Shown in pieces: positions 15,749-23,755 of a DNA stretch of 64,000 bases (within the stretch, counting starts at the first letter, position 1; each line of letters opens with the position of its first letter). A program made the position numbers and the translations under genes. Location: positions 1-64,000 of IMG/VR virus record IMGVR_UViG_3300023170_000009. One strand, given 5' to 3'. The stretch comes from a virus. A model generated the notes under the pieces. That model worked only from the letters and a program-made list of their open reading frames with translations. It was not told where the DNA came from and searched no databases.

Positions 15749-16381
15749 TTAATTTTTAAATACCTTTTCTATTGCCCAATGACGTTCCACACACCAAAAA
15801 CATATATTACAAGGTTCTGTTACATTAGGAGTAACACAACTCCAAGTCTCATCTAGAATAAAATTTTTGAGCCAATAGTCCTTTTGATCTTTGACGATTT
15901 GTAAAATATCGTCTTTATATAAATTTCTGAAGGGACATATTCCTATTAATTTCCCTCCTGTTTTTTGTTCAAACCCATCATACAATTCAAAGGTCCTAGG
16001 TTTTGTAGGAAAAAACAAAGGATCTATGTTAAAAGCATTAAAGTCATATGGGTTTTCTCCTGTCATTACAATATCAACTAGATGCCCGTCAAACAAACTT
16101 TGTACACCTCTAGCAACACATAACACATCGCTTTCATCAGTCTCAAAATATTCACCTACAATGACATTTTCTGTAGGAGCAAATCCATATCTATCGTGCA
16201 TCCATTTAACCATTTTGTTAGCTCTGTCTGCAGAACCATCTGGTTTAGGTGCAGTAAGAGGTATTAATGTTTGTCCTCTTTCTTGACATTTTTTAGCTAC
16301 CAAGTAGTAAAGTATTGTGCTATCAATACCACCTGATACCATAACACCTATTCTTTTATCTTTAGGGAAATCTATTTCCAT
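15749..16381 (-). CDS. QueC-like PP-loop ATPase (copy 1)
   Basis: A 210-residue protein. SGGIDS (16-21) is the PP-loop that binds and activates ATP. The C terminus has Cys182-x8-Cys191-x2-Cys194-x2-Cys197, the zinc-site spacing of QueC (7-cyano-7-deazaguanine synthase). This suggests an enzyme that adenylates a carboxylate and aminates it, as QueC does in making preQ0. The ATG at 16381 shares one base with the stop of a paralogue upstream (16381-17025). No queD, queE or folE is in the window, so preQ0 as product is not established. Confidence 0.75.
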   Translation of the reverse strand: MEIDFPKDKRIGVMVSGGIDSTILYYLVAKKCQERGQTLIPLTAPKPDGSADRANKMVKWMHDRYGFAPTENVIVGEYFETDESDVLCVARGVQSLFDGHLVDIVMTGENPYDFNAFNIDPLFFPTKPRTFELYDGFEQKTGGKLIGICPFRNLYKDDILQIVKDQKDYWLKNFILDETWSCVTPNVTEPCNICFWCVERHWAIEKVFKN

Positions 16382-17025
16382 TAATTTGTTCCTGTGTCTA
16401 AGTACCCTGCCTTTTCAAATGCCCATTGTCTTTCTGTACACCAATAACATTTATTACATCTACCTTCTTGTAGTTCTGTGCAACTATGTGTAATTGGCAT
16501 AATAACGTCTGCAATGCCAATGTCAAATCCCAACTTAATAGTTTTATCTTTAGTGTGGTTTTCAAAAGGCCAAGCGACAAATTCTCTCATCCATTCTTCA
16601 GGTTCAAACCTGGGATGTGGATCCTCTTTTTCATGTCTTTGATGTACTTCATCATCAAAGGCCGTCATGCCGACAAACAAAAAGTCCACTAACCTGTCGT
16701 CCGCCGTCTCTCCAAATATATCCCAAGCACCATTAGTTACATAATCCCAAGGATTATTGGACAATTCTTTTCCTACAACTGTGGGCTCTTGATAACTTAC
16801 CCCTAGTTTTTTGCTAAGTGTTTTTATAACATTCTGACTTGCTACTAAAGCACCATCTAATTTAGGGACAACAAAAGGTTCACAACTCATTCCCCTTTCA
16901 GTACATATTTTTTTAACCATATACCATAAACAAGCGCTGTCCCATCCACCGGAAACCATTACGCCAACTCTTTTATTTTCTTCAGGTATATATTTTTTTA
17001 TATCATCCCAAACAATATCTTGCAT
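16381..17025 (-). CDS. QueC-like PP-loop ATPase (copy 2)
   Basis: A 214-residue paralogue of the neighbour. SGGWDS (25-30) is the PP-loop; Cys182, Cys190, Cys193 and Cys196 form a Cys-x7-Cys-x2-Cys-x2-Cys zinc site. The middle differs strongly from the neighbour, including a His- and Glu-rich loop (QRHEKEDPHPRFEPEEW), so the two probably act on different substrates or as a heteromer. Lies four bases downstream of nrdA and directly upstream of copy 1. Confidence 0.75.
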   Translation of the reverse strand: MQDIVWDDIKKYIPEENKRVGVMVSGGWDSACLWYMVKKICTERGMSCEPFVVPKLDGALVASQNVIKTLSKKLGVSYQEPTVVGKELSNNPWDYVTNGAWDIFGETADDRLVDFLFVGMTAFDDEVHQRHEKEDPHPRFEPEEWMREFVAWPFENHTKDKTIKLGFDIGIADVIMPITHSCTELQEGRCNKCYWCTERQWAFEKAGYLDTGTN

Positions 17026-17029
17026 ACTA

Positions 17030-18826
17030 TTAACCTTCGCACGCTAGGCATTCACCATCTGCTATTTGATTTAAATCAATCTCTTTAATAATTTCTCTTT
17101 CTATTCTTTTAGAAACTTTGTCTGCCTTACCAACTTTTTCTGAACGACAATAGTACAATGTTTTAAGTTCATTTTTCCAAGCAAGGAAGTGTACTGCGTG
17201 TAAATATTTTTTATGTACGTCAGGCCTAAAAAATAAATTTAAGGACTGTGCTTGATCTATATAAACTTGTCTATTGGAGGCATGCTCTACAACCCAGCGC
17301 TGATCAATTTCCATTGCTGTTTTGTATATAGCCTTCTCTTCATCTGTTAAACAATTTAAATGCTGTACAGATCCATCGTTAGCAATTATTGACGACCATA
17401 TTTCGTCATAATCAAGTTTTTTGTTATCTTCAACCTTGTTTTTAATAAGAGAATCCAAATACTTATTTTTGTTGAGATAAGATCCAGATAACGTGTCCTG
17501 TCTGTAAGCATTCGCTCTAAAAGGTTCAATAGACGGCGAAGTGTTTCCCATGATAATACTGCTACTAGCATTGGGAGCGATAGCCATAACGTGACTAAAT
17601 CTTCTTCCCGTGCCCTCCGCGTCAGGAGCCTCACCTCTTCCACTACCCAATTCAATGTTTGCTTCATCTAATTTACTCCTAATGTGCCTAAACATTCTAA
17701 TATTAGCACCTACTGCTGCTGAGCTTTCCCATGCCATATTATTTTTTTGTAAATAGGCGTGGAATCCTAAAGCACCTACTCCAATGCTACGTTCACGCAT
17801 TGCAGAGAACTTAGCCCTAGATACAACATCTGGTGCGTTGTTAATAAAAAATTCTAAAACATTGTCTAACATCTCAGCAACGTCAAGTAAAAACTGAGAG
17901 TTCTTACTCCAAGAGTCATAATGCTCTAGGTTAACTGAGGATAAACAACATACTGCTGTTCTGTCCTTGTCTGTAGGTAAAATAATTTCAGAACAAAGAT
18001 TAGACTGATGAATTTTAAGTTTTAAATCCTTTTGAAACTGTGGCAAATATTTGTTGCTAGTATCAATAAAATGTATGTAGGGTTCTCCTGTCTCCATTCG
18101 CAATTCCAAAATCTTTTGCCAAAGAGCTCTAGCAGATACGGTATCTCGAATTTGTCCACTGTGTGGATCAACTAAATTCCAACCATCATCGGCAGTAGGA
18201 TCTGTCATACATCTTTCAATGATCTCCATAAAACGATCAGATATATTAATACCGTGGTGTAAGTTTAGACATCGAACATTTTGATCGCCTGTGGGTTTCC
18301 TCATTTCGAGGAACATTATAACATCTGGATGACTAATATCAAGGTAAGTAGCATAACTGCCACGTCTAGTACGTCCTTGACGGTATGCGAGGCAGGATGC
18401 ATCATATGTTTTAAGATGAGACATAACGCCAGTAGACTTATCATCAGATGATCTGATACCAAACCCGATACCAACACCACCACCCAACATGCTAAGCCAA
18501 TTTGTTTCAGATAAGTTCTCAACTAATCCCTCCGCAGTATCATTGATATAATTTAAAAAACATGAGATAGGCATACCTTTCTTAGAGCGACCAAAGGATA
18601 GTATAGGAGTAGAATAAGAAAGCCAGTGTTTACTGGAGTACTCATATAGACGTTGTGCGTGTTCTTCATTGCTACCAAATGCCTTACTTACATAAGCAAA
18701 ACGCTGTTGTGGGGTTGTTTCATCCTCTAACATGTAGCTTTCCCGCAGACGGTTGAGCCCTAACTTATCAAATAACTCATCTCTCGATGTGTCTATTTGT
18801 ATTCCTAAATAATCCTCTTTTGCCAT
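17030..18826 (-). CDS. nrdA: Ribonucleotide reductase class I alpha subunit, no ATP cone
   Basis: A 598-residue NrdA. Active-site segments are visible: SNLCSEI with the catalytic Cys and Glu, CCLSSVNL with the paired reducible Cys, and ECLACEG at the C terminus with the shuttle cysteines. The protein begins almost directly with the catalytic barrel, lacking the roughly 100-residue N-terminal ATP cone of T4 and E. coli NrdA, so overall dATP inhibition by that domain is absent. Works with NrdB and with the glutaredoxin at 62934-63164. Confidence 0.95.
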   Translation of the reverse strand: MAKEDYLGIQIDTSRDELFDKLGLNRLRESYMLEDETTPQQRFAYVSKAFGSNEEHAQRLYEYSSKHWLSYSTPILSFGRSKKGMPISCFLNYINDTAEGLVENLSETNWLSMLGGGVGIGFGIRSSDDKSTGVMSHLKTYDASCLAYRQGRTRRGSYATYLDISHPDVIMFLEMRKPTGDQNVRCLNLHHGINISDRFMEIIERCMTDPTADDGWNLVDPHSGQIRDTVSARALWQKILELRMETGEPYIHFIDTSNKYLPQFQKDLKLKIHQSNLCSEIILPTDKDRTAVCCLSSVNLEHYDSWSKNSQFLLDVAEMLDNVLEFFINNAPDVVSRAKFSAMRERSIGVGALGFHAYLQKNNMAWESSAAVGANIRMFRHIRSKLDEANIELGSGRGEAPDAEGTGRRFSHVMAIAPNASSSIIMGNTSPSIEPFRANAYRQDTLSGSYLNKNKYLDSLIKNKVEDNKKLDYDEIWSSIIANDGSVQHLNCLTDEEKAIYKTAMEIDQRWVVEHASNRQVYIDQAQSLNLFFRPDVHKKYLHAVHFLAWKNELKTLYYCRSEKVGKADKVSKRIEREIIKEIDLNQIADGECLACEG

Positions 18827-19903
18827 TTATGTTTTCTCTCTGTAGTCTTGATCAAGAACGCCCTCACCTGTATAGGAACGTATCTCAAAATGCTTGTTCT
18901 TATAATCTATGCCACAAAAGTCTTTATAATCTTCTATAGATCTAACTTTTCCCACACCATAGATTCCCTTTAACTTGCCAGTATATAATTCTTTTTGTCT
19001 TTCATTAGACTGTTTGTCCATTGTTTCTCTATCTATTTCAGGCTCTCGTTGCGAGTCAACATCACTGTCCCAATAACAAAATCTGTAATCCCTTGGATAA
19101 TAATGCCTTGAGGGATTTCCTGACATGTGAAATATGTCGTAACCATTGGTCCAGGACCTCAATGCTAAACTTGGTTCCTCACCTATAAACAATAACTTCC
19201 CATCATAAGGAACTTCCTTACACCATTTACCTATAGTAAAAACTGTATTTGCACTAAACAAAAATCCTTTGATAAATGGAAATTTACTTTCGTACCATCT
19301 TCCCTGTGTTGAAAATTTATAATGGTCTGGTTTTTCTTCAAACTCTATCTGAGGTTTACCTATGTTACTTCCACCGTCCCAAATATCGCTCTCTCCACCT
19401 ACTGTAAGTGCATTCATTGAATACATACCTGTTCTTAAATTTCTAGGTTTAGATGATTCGTATTTAATAGGATTGTTCCATATATCATGGTCCTCTGCTA
19501 CCATACCAGGAGGATAGCAAGTTATCAAAGGCCTTTCGTGAAATAATAATAAATGACGAAGGTTATTAATATATATTAAATCCCAGTTATCTTCAAACCC
19601 TGTATGAGAATCAAACTGAGAATAAAACTCTTCGCCATTATACATTTCCTGTGTTTTTGCTCTAGCCCAACAACAACCCTGTGTTTCAAAGGGTGATATC
19701 AATTCATATTTTAATTGATTGTTGTCTAATAATTTTTTAAAAAACGGATGCTTTAAGTCTAAGGCTTCTCCTGGCATGGCTTGTTCAACCACACCAAAGA
19801 CAAGATTATCTGGCTCAGCAGCATTAGCGTATGCCGTTTTAATTGTAAACGTTAGAAGAGGATCCCTATAACTAGCTAGGGCAACAAAAATTTTAGAGTT
19901 CAT
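18827..19903 (-). CDS. GlcNAc-transferase-like glycosyltransferase
   Basis: A 358-residue protein opening IFVALASYRDPLL, followed by CCWARAKTQ and FYSQFDSHTGFEDNWD. This resembles the family of UDP-GlcNAc:polypeptide GlcNAc-transferases (Skp1-type, GlcNAc PF11397 as I recall it), with DSH in the DxD-like metal position. Phage members likely glycosylate virion or host-surface components; the acceptor is unknown. Abuts nrdA and overlaps thyX by 11 bases, an unusual place for a sugar transferase. Confidence 0.75.
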   Translation of the reverse strand: MNSKIFVALASYRDPLLTFTIKTAYANAAEPDNLVFGVVEQAMPGEALDLKHPFFKKLLDNNQLKYELISPFETQGCCWARAKTQEMYNGEEFYSQFDSHTGFEDNWDLIYINNLRHLLLFHERPLITCYPPGMVAEDHDIWNNPIKYESSKPRNLRTGMYSMNALTVGGESDIWDGGSNIGKPQIEFEEKPDHYKFSTQGRWYESKFPFIKGFLFSANTVFTIGKWCKEVPYDGKLLFIGEEPSLALRSWTNGYDIFHMSGNPSRHYYPRDYRFCYWDSDVDSQREPEIDRETMDKQSNERQKELYTGKLKGIYGVGKVRSIEDYKDFCGIDYKNKHFEIRSYTGEGVLDQDYREKT

Positions 19904-20585
19904 TAACTGCCTTTGCTACATCTGGAAAGTGTTGAGATAAAATGTCCCAGCATTTTTGAGCTACCAGACGATGCTCCTTTTGTGTTCCTTGTTCTGTTCT
20001 TAACATACAATAATGAATCCAGGAACGCAAATTTCCTGCCATATATAATGTGGTTTCCGTATTACCTTCAGGCAATACTGCACGAGCCTGTTCTTTAGCA
20101 ATGCCGTTATCCAATGCCCACTTATAAACTTCCTGTGATTTATTAATAACTTCCCTTTGCCTCATATTCCATTCTTCGTAAAGACGCTCATGTTGAGTTT
20201 TATTACCACCTTTTCCAAAGTCCTCAGGCAAGTCTAAATCAATACTGTTTTGCCTATTCTTTTTATCTTGTAGTCTAGCTTCGCGATTTATAAAATTAGT
20301 TGATTCAGCATATCTTTGACTAAACTCCTGAAAACTAAAGCTACGGTGCCTAATAATCTGTCTACTAATGTCTCGGGTAGTCTTAATCTCCATGGTGACA
20401 GAAACCATCTCAAAAGGGCTCCAATGAGCATTTTTGATTAGGTATTTTAGCAATTTAGGTGACGTTTCAGCATTGTTTTGATTGCCAGGGTTACTTACAC
20501 GGGCGGCGTAAGAAATAAGTTCATTAGCACTATGACAACCCGTTGCCGCTGAAGGTTGTGTGATCCCTACTAAATTCACATTCAT
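19893..20585 (-). CDS. thyX: Flavin-dependent thymidylate synthase
   Basis: ThyX makes dTMP from dUMP using FAD and methylene-tetrahydrofolate. The signature RHRSFSFQEFSQRY lies at residues 79-92. Start chosen at ATG 20585, which forms TAATG with the primase stop and has GGAG nine bases upstream; two in-frame ATGs lie just before. About 230 residues, the usual ThyX length. T4 uses the unrelated ThyA (td). A sigma70 promoter at 20649-20677 inside primase can express it separately. Confidence 0.95.
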   Translation of the reverse strand: MNVNLVGITQPSAATGCHSANELISYAARVSNPGNQNNAETSPKLLKYLIKNAHWSPFEMVSVTMEIKTTRDISRQIIRHRSFSFQEFSQRYAESTNFINREARLQDKKNRQNSIDLDLPEDFGKGGNKTQHERLYEEWNMRQREVINKSQEVYKWALDNGIAKEQARAVLPEGNTETTLYMAGNLRSWIHYCMLRTEQGTQKEHRLVAQKCWDILSQHFPDVAKAVNEL

Positions 20586-21604
20586 TAACATTTTCTCCAT
20601 TGTGTGAAATTTAATTTTGCTCTCAAACCTGAGAATGTATTTTTACTTATTATAGAGGTTATTTCTGCTATTGTCAAACCAGATAATACCATATCGTTTA
20701 TGTCCTTTTCCTCTATTGTATCAGGCCAAAGACAAACGTTTTCACCTGCATTAATTGATTTTTCTATTAACCTACAGATCTCTAGATTACGTGGCTGATT
20801 ATCAAATATAATCGTGTAATCCTTTAATCCCAAATCAGAAACTCTGTTAAATGCTGATCCACTAGCAGCGATAGAGTTATCCAAAAAGAGACTATCAATA
20901 GGTCCTTCAACTACCATGACAGTTTTACTATCATCAATATCTTCCATACCAAAGATAGTAGGAGCATCCTCATCTATCTTTAAATTTATATATCTTAAGT
21001 TTTCGCCCCTTATACCTCGCATTGCCATACCTGTTAATTTACCTTGACTATTAATAAAGGGCAATATAAGTCTCGGTTGAGCTACAGTTAGACTGCTAGT
21101 GTATTTAGTATTTAATTGTGCTGCTTTTCGTATGTCGTCTAAAAAATATAACCTATTATATGTATGTTCTGGAATAGCTCTCGATTTAACATATTGGATA
21201 ACTTCATGATCTTCTGGTAATGTATCTAGTCTATCCATTAATTCATCTAATAGGGTTTTTGGGCGAACTTTAGGCTCCTTAAAAGTGAGGTTAAAGTCAG
21301 GAGTTTTATTCGCCCGATTACCCGCAATACCTTCTGAATATCTTTCAAGTGTGTATTGTTTATGTAGCTCTCCGTCTAACAATTCTAGGAGACCTCCGAA
21401 AGTTTTACCCGCACCACAGTTATGACATTTATAGAACATGTCATTCTTAACCTTGTACAGGTATCCGCGTGCTTTGTTTTTCTTTGTGGAACTATCACCA
21501 CAGATAGGACATCTGAAGTTGAAAAGATACTGATCCTTTCGCTTGTAACGTTCTAAGCGAAAGGCAACCATATTAATATATTTTAAATCGACGTATAAAG
21601 ACAT
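20585..21604 (-). CDS. 61: DNA primase (T4 gp61-like)
   Basis: A 339-residue primase that synthesises RNA primers with helicase gp41. N-terminal zinc site Cys32/Cys35 (CPIC) and Cys60/Cys63 (CHNC); a Toprim core with VMVVEGPIDSLFLD at about residue 230 and a later IIFDNQPRN Asp strand. Length matches T4 gp61 (342). The ATG at 21604 follows a U-tract with no Shine-Dalgarno; a second ATG at codon 12 is an alternative start. Confidence 0.9.
   Translation of the reverse strand: MSLYVDLKYINMVAFRLERYKRKDQYLFNFRCPICGDSSTKKNKARGYLYKVKNDMFYKCHNCGAGKTFGGLLELLDGELHKQYTLERYSEGIAGNRANKTPDFNLTFKEPKVRPKTLLDELMDRLDTLPEDHEVIQYVKSRAIPEHTYNRLYFLDDIRKAAQLNTKYTSSLTVAQPRLILPFINSQGKLTGMAMRGIRGENLRYINLKIDEDAPTIFGMEDIDDSKTVMVVEGPIDSLFLDNSIAASGSAFNRVSDLGLKDYTIIFDNQPRNLEICRLIEKSINAGENVCLWPDTIEEKDINDMVLSGLTIAEITSIISKNTFSGLRAKLNFTQWRKC
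20649..20677 (-). promoter_or_regulatory. Sigma70-type promoter within primase, for thyX
   Basis: Minus strand: TTGACA (20677-20672), 17-base spacer, TATAAT (20654-20649), about 64 bases before the thyX ATG and inside the 3' end of the primase gene. Confidence 0.75.
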
Positions 21605-21635
21605 AAAAAAAGCACGTAGAAAATTTCTATGTGCT
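21605..21635 (-). terminator. Hairpin and U-tract terminator overlapping the primase promoter
   Basis: On the minus strand, AGCACATAGAAA pairs across a short loop with TTTCTACGTGCT (one G-T/A-C mismatch), then seven T bases follow directly before the primase ATG. This is the form of an intrinsic terminator for RNA arriving from 21662-22135. Transcripts from the promoter at 21637-21665 would start inside the first arm and so lack its base. Confidence 0.7.
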
Positions 21636-21636
21636 T

Positions 21637-21665
21637 ATTATAAGATAGTGTTCTTAGTTTGTCAA
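21637..21665 (-). promoter_or_regulatory. Sigma70-type promoter for primase
   Basis: Minus strand: TTGACA (21665-21660), 17-base spacer, TATAAT (21642-21637). The -35 overlaps the TGA stop of the upstream gene. Confidence 0.85.
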
Positions 21666-22135
21666 GTGCTATGAAATACCATTTCTAAAAGAAATGGTGC
21701 TAATCCGCCCATAAGGACAAGACCGCCAACAATAATCCAACGCCACTTTTCTAGACTAGCAATTCTTTGATCCTGCTCTTTGGATTTGTCCTTAATGTCC
21801 TGTCTTAGATTCTCGATACTTGATAATACCTTGTCGATATCTTTACCCATTTCTTCTCTGATTTCCCTTGATGAAGTAGTTAAACGAGAATGCAGTTCTC
21901 TGATATCGGTTTGGTGTTCTTTCCTATGTTCCTCTATCTGACTCTGCAAGTGCTCTGTTTCCTCTTCTGCTGTTGAAAGCCTAGAAGCATGTACAGCTAA
22001 AATTTGGCTTACGTTATTTGATACATCTGTAATCTTATCTAAAGTAATTTCTAATTTTGTAAACAACGCGCTCATTTGAGCAACATCGTTTTTAACCAGA
22101 GCTACTTCTGTTTCTAAAGATTTAACGGATGCCAT
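21662..22135 (-). CDS. Coiled-coil protein with C-terminal membrane anchor
   Basis: A 157-residue protein. Residues about 5-130 form a long heptad-rich coiled coil; residues about 133-153 form a single membrane helix, giving a tail-anchored topology. Similar proteins of unknown role are common in marine T4-like phages. The start overlaps the upstream gene by 14 bases and the terminator hairpin follows its stop, so it ends the late-type block. Confidence 0.7.
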   Translation of the reverse strand: MASVKSLETEVALVKNDVAQMSALFTKLEITLDKITDVSNNVSQILAVHASRLSTAEEETEHLQSQIEEHRKEHQTDIRELHSRLTTSSREIREEMGKDIDKVLSSIENLRQDIKDKSKEQDQRIASLEKWRWIIVGGLVLMGGLAPFLLEMVFHST

Positions 22136-22646
22136 TTTTCTTCTTCCGTCTTCGTATCATCGGTTGAAGTACAGGATCTCTTCCAGGTTCTCCTTTAGGA
22201 CCTATGCCTATTCCGTGGATTGCTCCTCCACCTACGGCATTAGCTGCAACTTCTTCCATATTAAAATTCTTAAATGATACTAAATTTTGTTCTAATAATT
22301 TGGCTTCCATCGCAACATTAGAATCTTGTTCATAAACTTCTAATAGTGTCTCAATATCAAAGTCATCATCTTCTTCTTTGTACTCTCTAAGTATAGCAAG
22401 AGCGGCAGCAAATGTCAATAGTCTTTTAGCATTTCTGTCAGGTGATTTTACCAAAGCTCTTTGCACTTTAAATACAAATCTATTTAAAAACGAATATGCA
22501 TCTAACTCCTGTGTTGTCTGAGGATTTTTTATCTTCTTGCCATCCTTGTCAATGATACCCATTCTGAAAGCATCAGACTGTTCAATAGGTGTTGCAAGCA
22601 TTTTTAAAATTCTATACGCAACTAATGTATCAACAAATCTAGACAT
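22122..22646 (-). CDS. Conserved-type phage hypothetical protein
   Basis: A 174-residue protein. The N-terminal segment (RFVDTLVAYRILKMLATP) and mid-region helices are typical of an unnamed family in T4-like marine phages. The C terminus contains a Gly-rich stretch with a collagen-like GPKGEPGRD turn and ends in a basic RRRKKK patch. Located among likely virion genes. Function unknown. Confidence 0.65.
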   Translation of the reverse strand: MSRFVDTLVAYRILKMLATPIEQSDAFRMGIIDKDGKKIKNPQTTQELDAYSFLNRFVFKVQRALVKSPDRNAKRLLTFAAALAILREYKEEDDDFDIETLLEVYEQDSNVAMEAKLLEQNLVSFKNFNMEEVAANAVGGGAIHGIGIGPKGEPGRDPVLQPMIRRRKKKNGIR

Positions 22647-23023
22647 TAAATTTTTCTCAGTACCTTAATTAAATCCTCATTTAGAGGAATATCCGTTTCT
22701 CTTATTCCCTTAGAAACTACAGTCTCCAAAGGCATTCGTTGTAAGAATACTAGATATGTTTTTAAATCAGACCAATATTCTTGCTCTAATTTATAAAATA
22801 ACATATCAGTAGCACCTCTACCAAACACATTATATAAAACAACCAAATGATTAATAACTAATCTTTCGTTTACTTCTCCTGTTTTCCTGTAGCGATTTAA
22901 AAGACGTTTTATATACTTAAATCTTTTTAAATCATCTTCAAGTTCTGAGATACCCATGCAGCCAGGATTGCTATAATGTTTTGCTGCATATAATAAAAAG
23001 TTATTTTCATTCAATTCGATCAT
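22646..23023 (-). CDS. Hypothetical protein
   Basis: A 125-residue mostly helical protein with a basic segment (RFKYIKRLLNRYRKTG) at about 29-44. The ATG lies 13 bases after the structural gene at 23037-23477, and the stop shares a base with the next ATG. Probably part of the same late transcript. No family recognised. Confidence 0.65.
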   Translation of the reverse strand: MIELNENNFLLYAAKHYSNPGCMGISELEDDLKRFKYIKRLLNRYRKTGEVNERLVINHLVVLYNVFGRGATDMLFYKLEQEYWSDLKTYLVFLQRMPLETVVSKGIRETDIPLNEDLIKVLRKI

Positions 23024-23036
23024 TTTATATTAAACC

Positions 23037-23477
23037 CTAAGAAACAGTAGCAGTACCTCCTATAACGTACCACTTGCTATTATTATATAGTAGGGTTACA
23101 GAGTGTCCTACAGATGAAAATGCTATATCGTTAGCCAGTGTAGCACCCTGAAGTGTAATTGTGTGTCCCCCTAAGTTAGAGACCATAACGATAATTTTAA
23201 TTTGTCCATCAACGCCAGTAGCCATTGTCATATTACCTGCACTATCAATATCACTAAGATATGTTATGTTGTACAAGCTACTAATTTCGCCTCTAGCTGT
23301 TTTGGTTTCACTATCTCCGATACGAATTTTATCATTAAATGTTACAGACGTAGAAACATCTGCAAACAAATTAGCAACAGTAAGTTTTTTACTTGTGCTA
23401 CCTTGTACAAGATAAAGCGTATCAGCACCGGCAGCTGATGTAGCTGCCGTTAATTCTGATAATTTAGAATCTGCCAT
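23037..23477 (-). CDS. Probable virion surface or fibre-associated protein
   Basis: A 146-residue protein with low charge, rich in Thr, Ser, Ala and Gly, and a beta-rich pattern. It opens DSKLSELTAAT followed by GADTLYLVQG, the entry typical of phage tail-fibre or head-decoration proteins, and ends with strands such as HSVTLLYNNSKWYVIGG. A late-like box (AATAAATA) lies at 23499-23506. Structural role is inferred from composition and N-terminal pattern. Confidence 0.65.
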   Translation of the reverse strand: MADSKLSELTAATSAAGADTLYLVQGSTSKKLTVANLFADVSTSVTFNDKIRIGDSETKTARGEISSLYNITYLSDIDSAGNMTMATGVDGQIKIIVMVSNLGGHTITLQGATLANDIAFSSVGHSVTLLYNNSKWYVIGGTATVS

Positions 23478-23498
23478 TAAATACTCCTAAGTTAAAAG

Positions 23499-23506
23499 TA
23501 TTTATT
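23499..23506 (-). promoter_or_regulatory. Weak late-promoter-like box
   Basis: AATAAATA on the minus strand, one mismatch from TATAAATA, 22 bases before the ATG at 23477. It overlaps the stop of 23505-23753. Confidence 0.35.
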
Positions 23507-23753
23507 AGGCGTCTGGGAAGTCAGCGTCGTCGTCTGCTCCACCGGCCGCTTCATATTCGGTATCGGTGAAAGGATCAGCCATAGCCACTAACGTCTCATA
23601 AATGAATCTACCATTGCCTAAGTCTTTTTTGTAGACCCAACCAGGCTGTGCAATACCAGGTGTGGCTGCAACTTCTGCTTCGTCTACCATAAAGATATCG
23701 GCGGCATCAATACCTGTAATAACAGGTTTTACGGTTTTACTCCATGCGGACAT
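23505..23753 (-). CDS. Small probable virion protein
   Basis: An 82-residue acidic protein with an Asp-rich C terminus (GGADDDADF). The central GIAQPGWVYKKDLGNGR segment is strand-rich and resembles small phage structural proteins. Lies two bases after the Lys/Glu-rich gene upstream, in the late block. Role inferred from context. Confidence 0.6.
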   Translation of the reverse strand: MSAWSKTVKPVITGIDAADIFMVDEAEVAATPGIAQPGWVYKKDLGNGRFIYETLVAMADPFTDTEYEAAGGADDDADFPDA

Positions 23754-23755
23754 TT

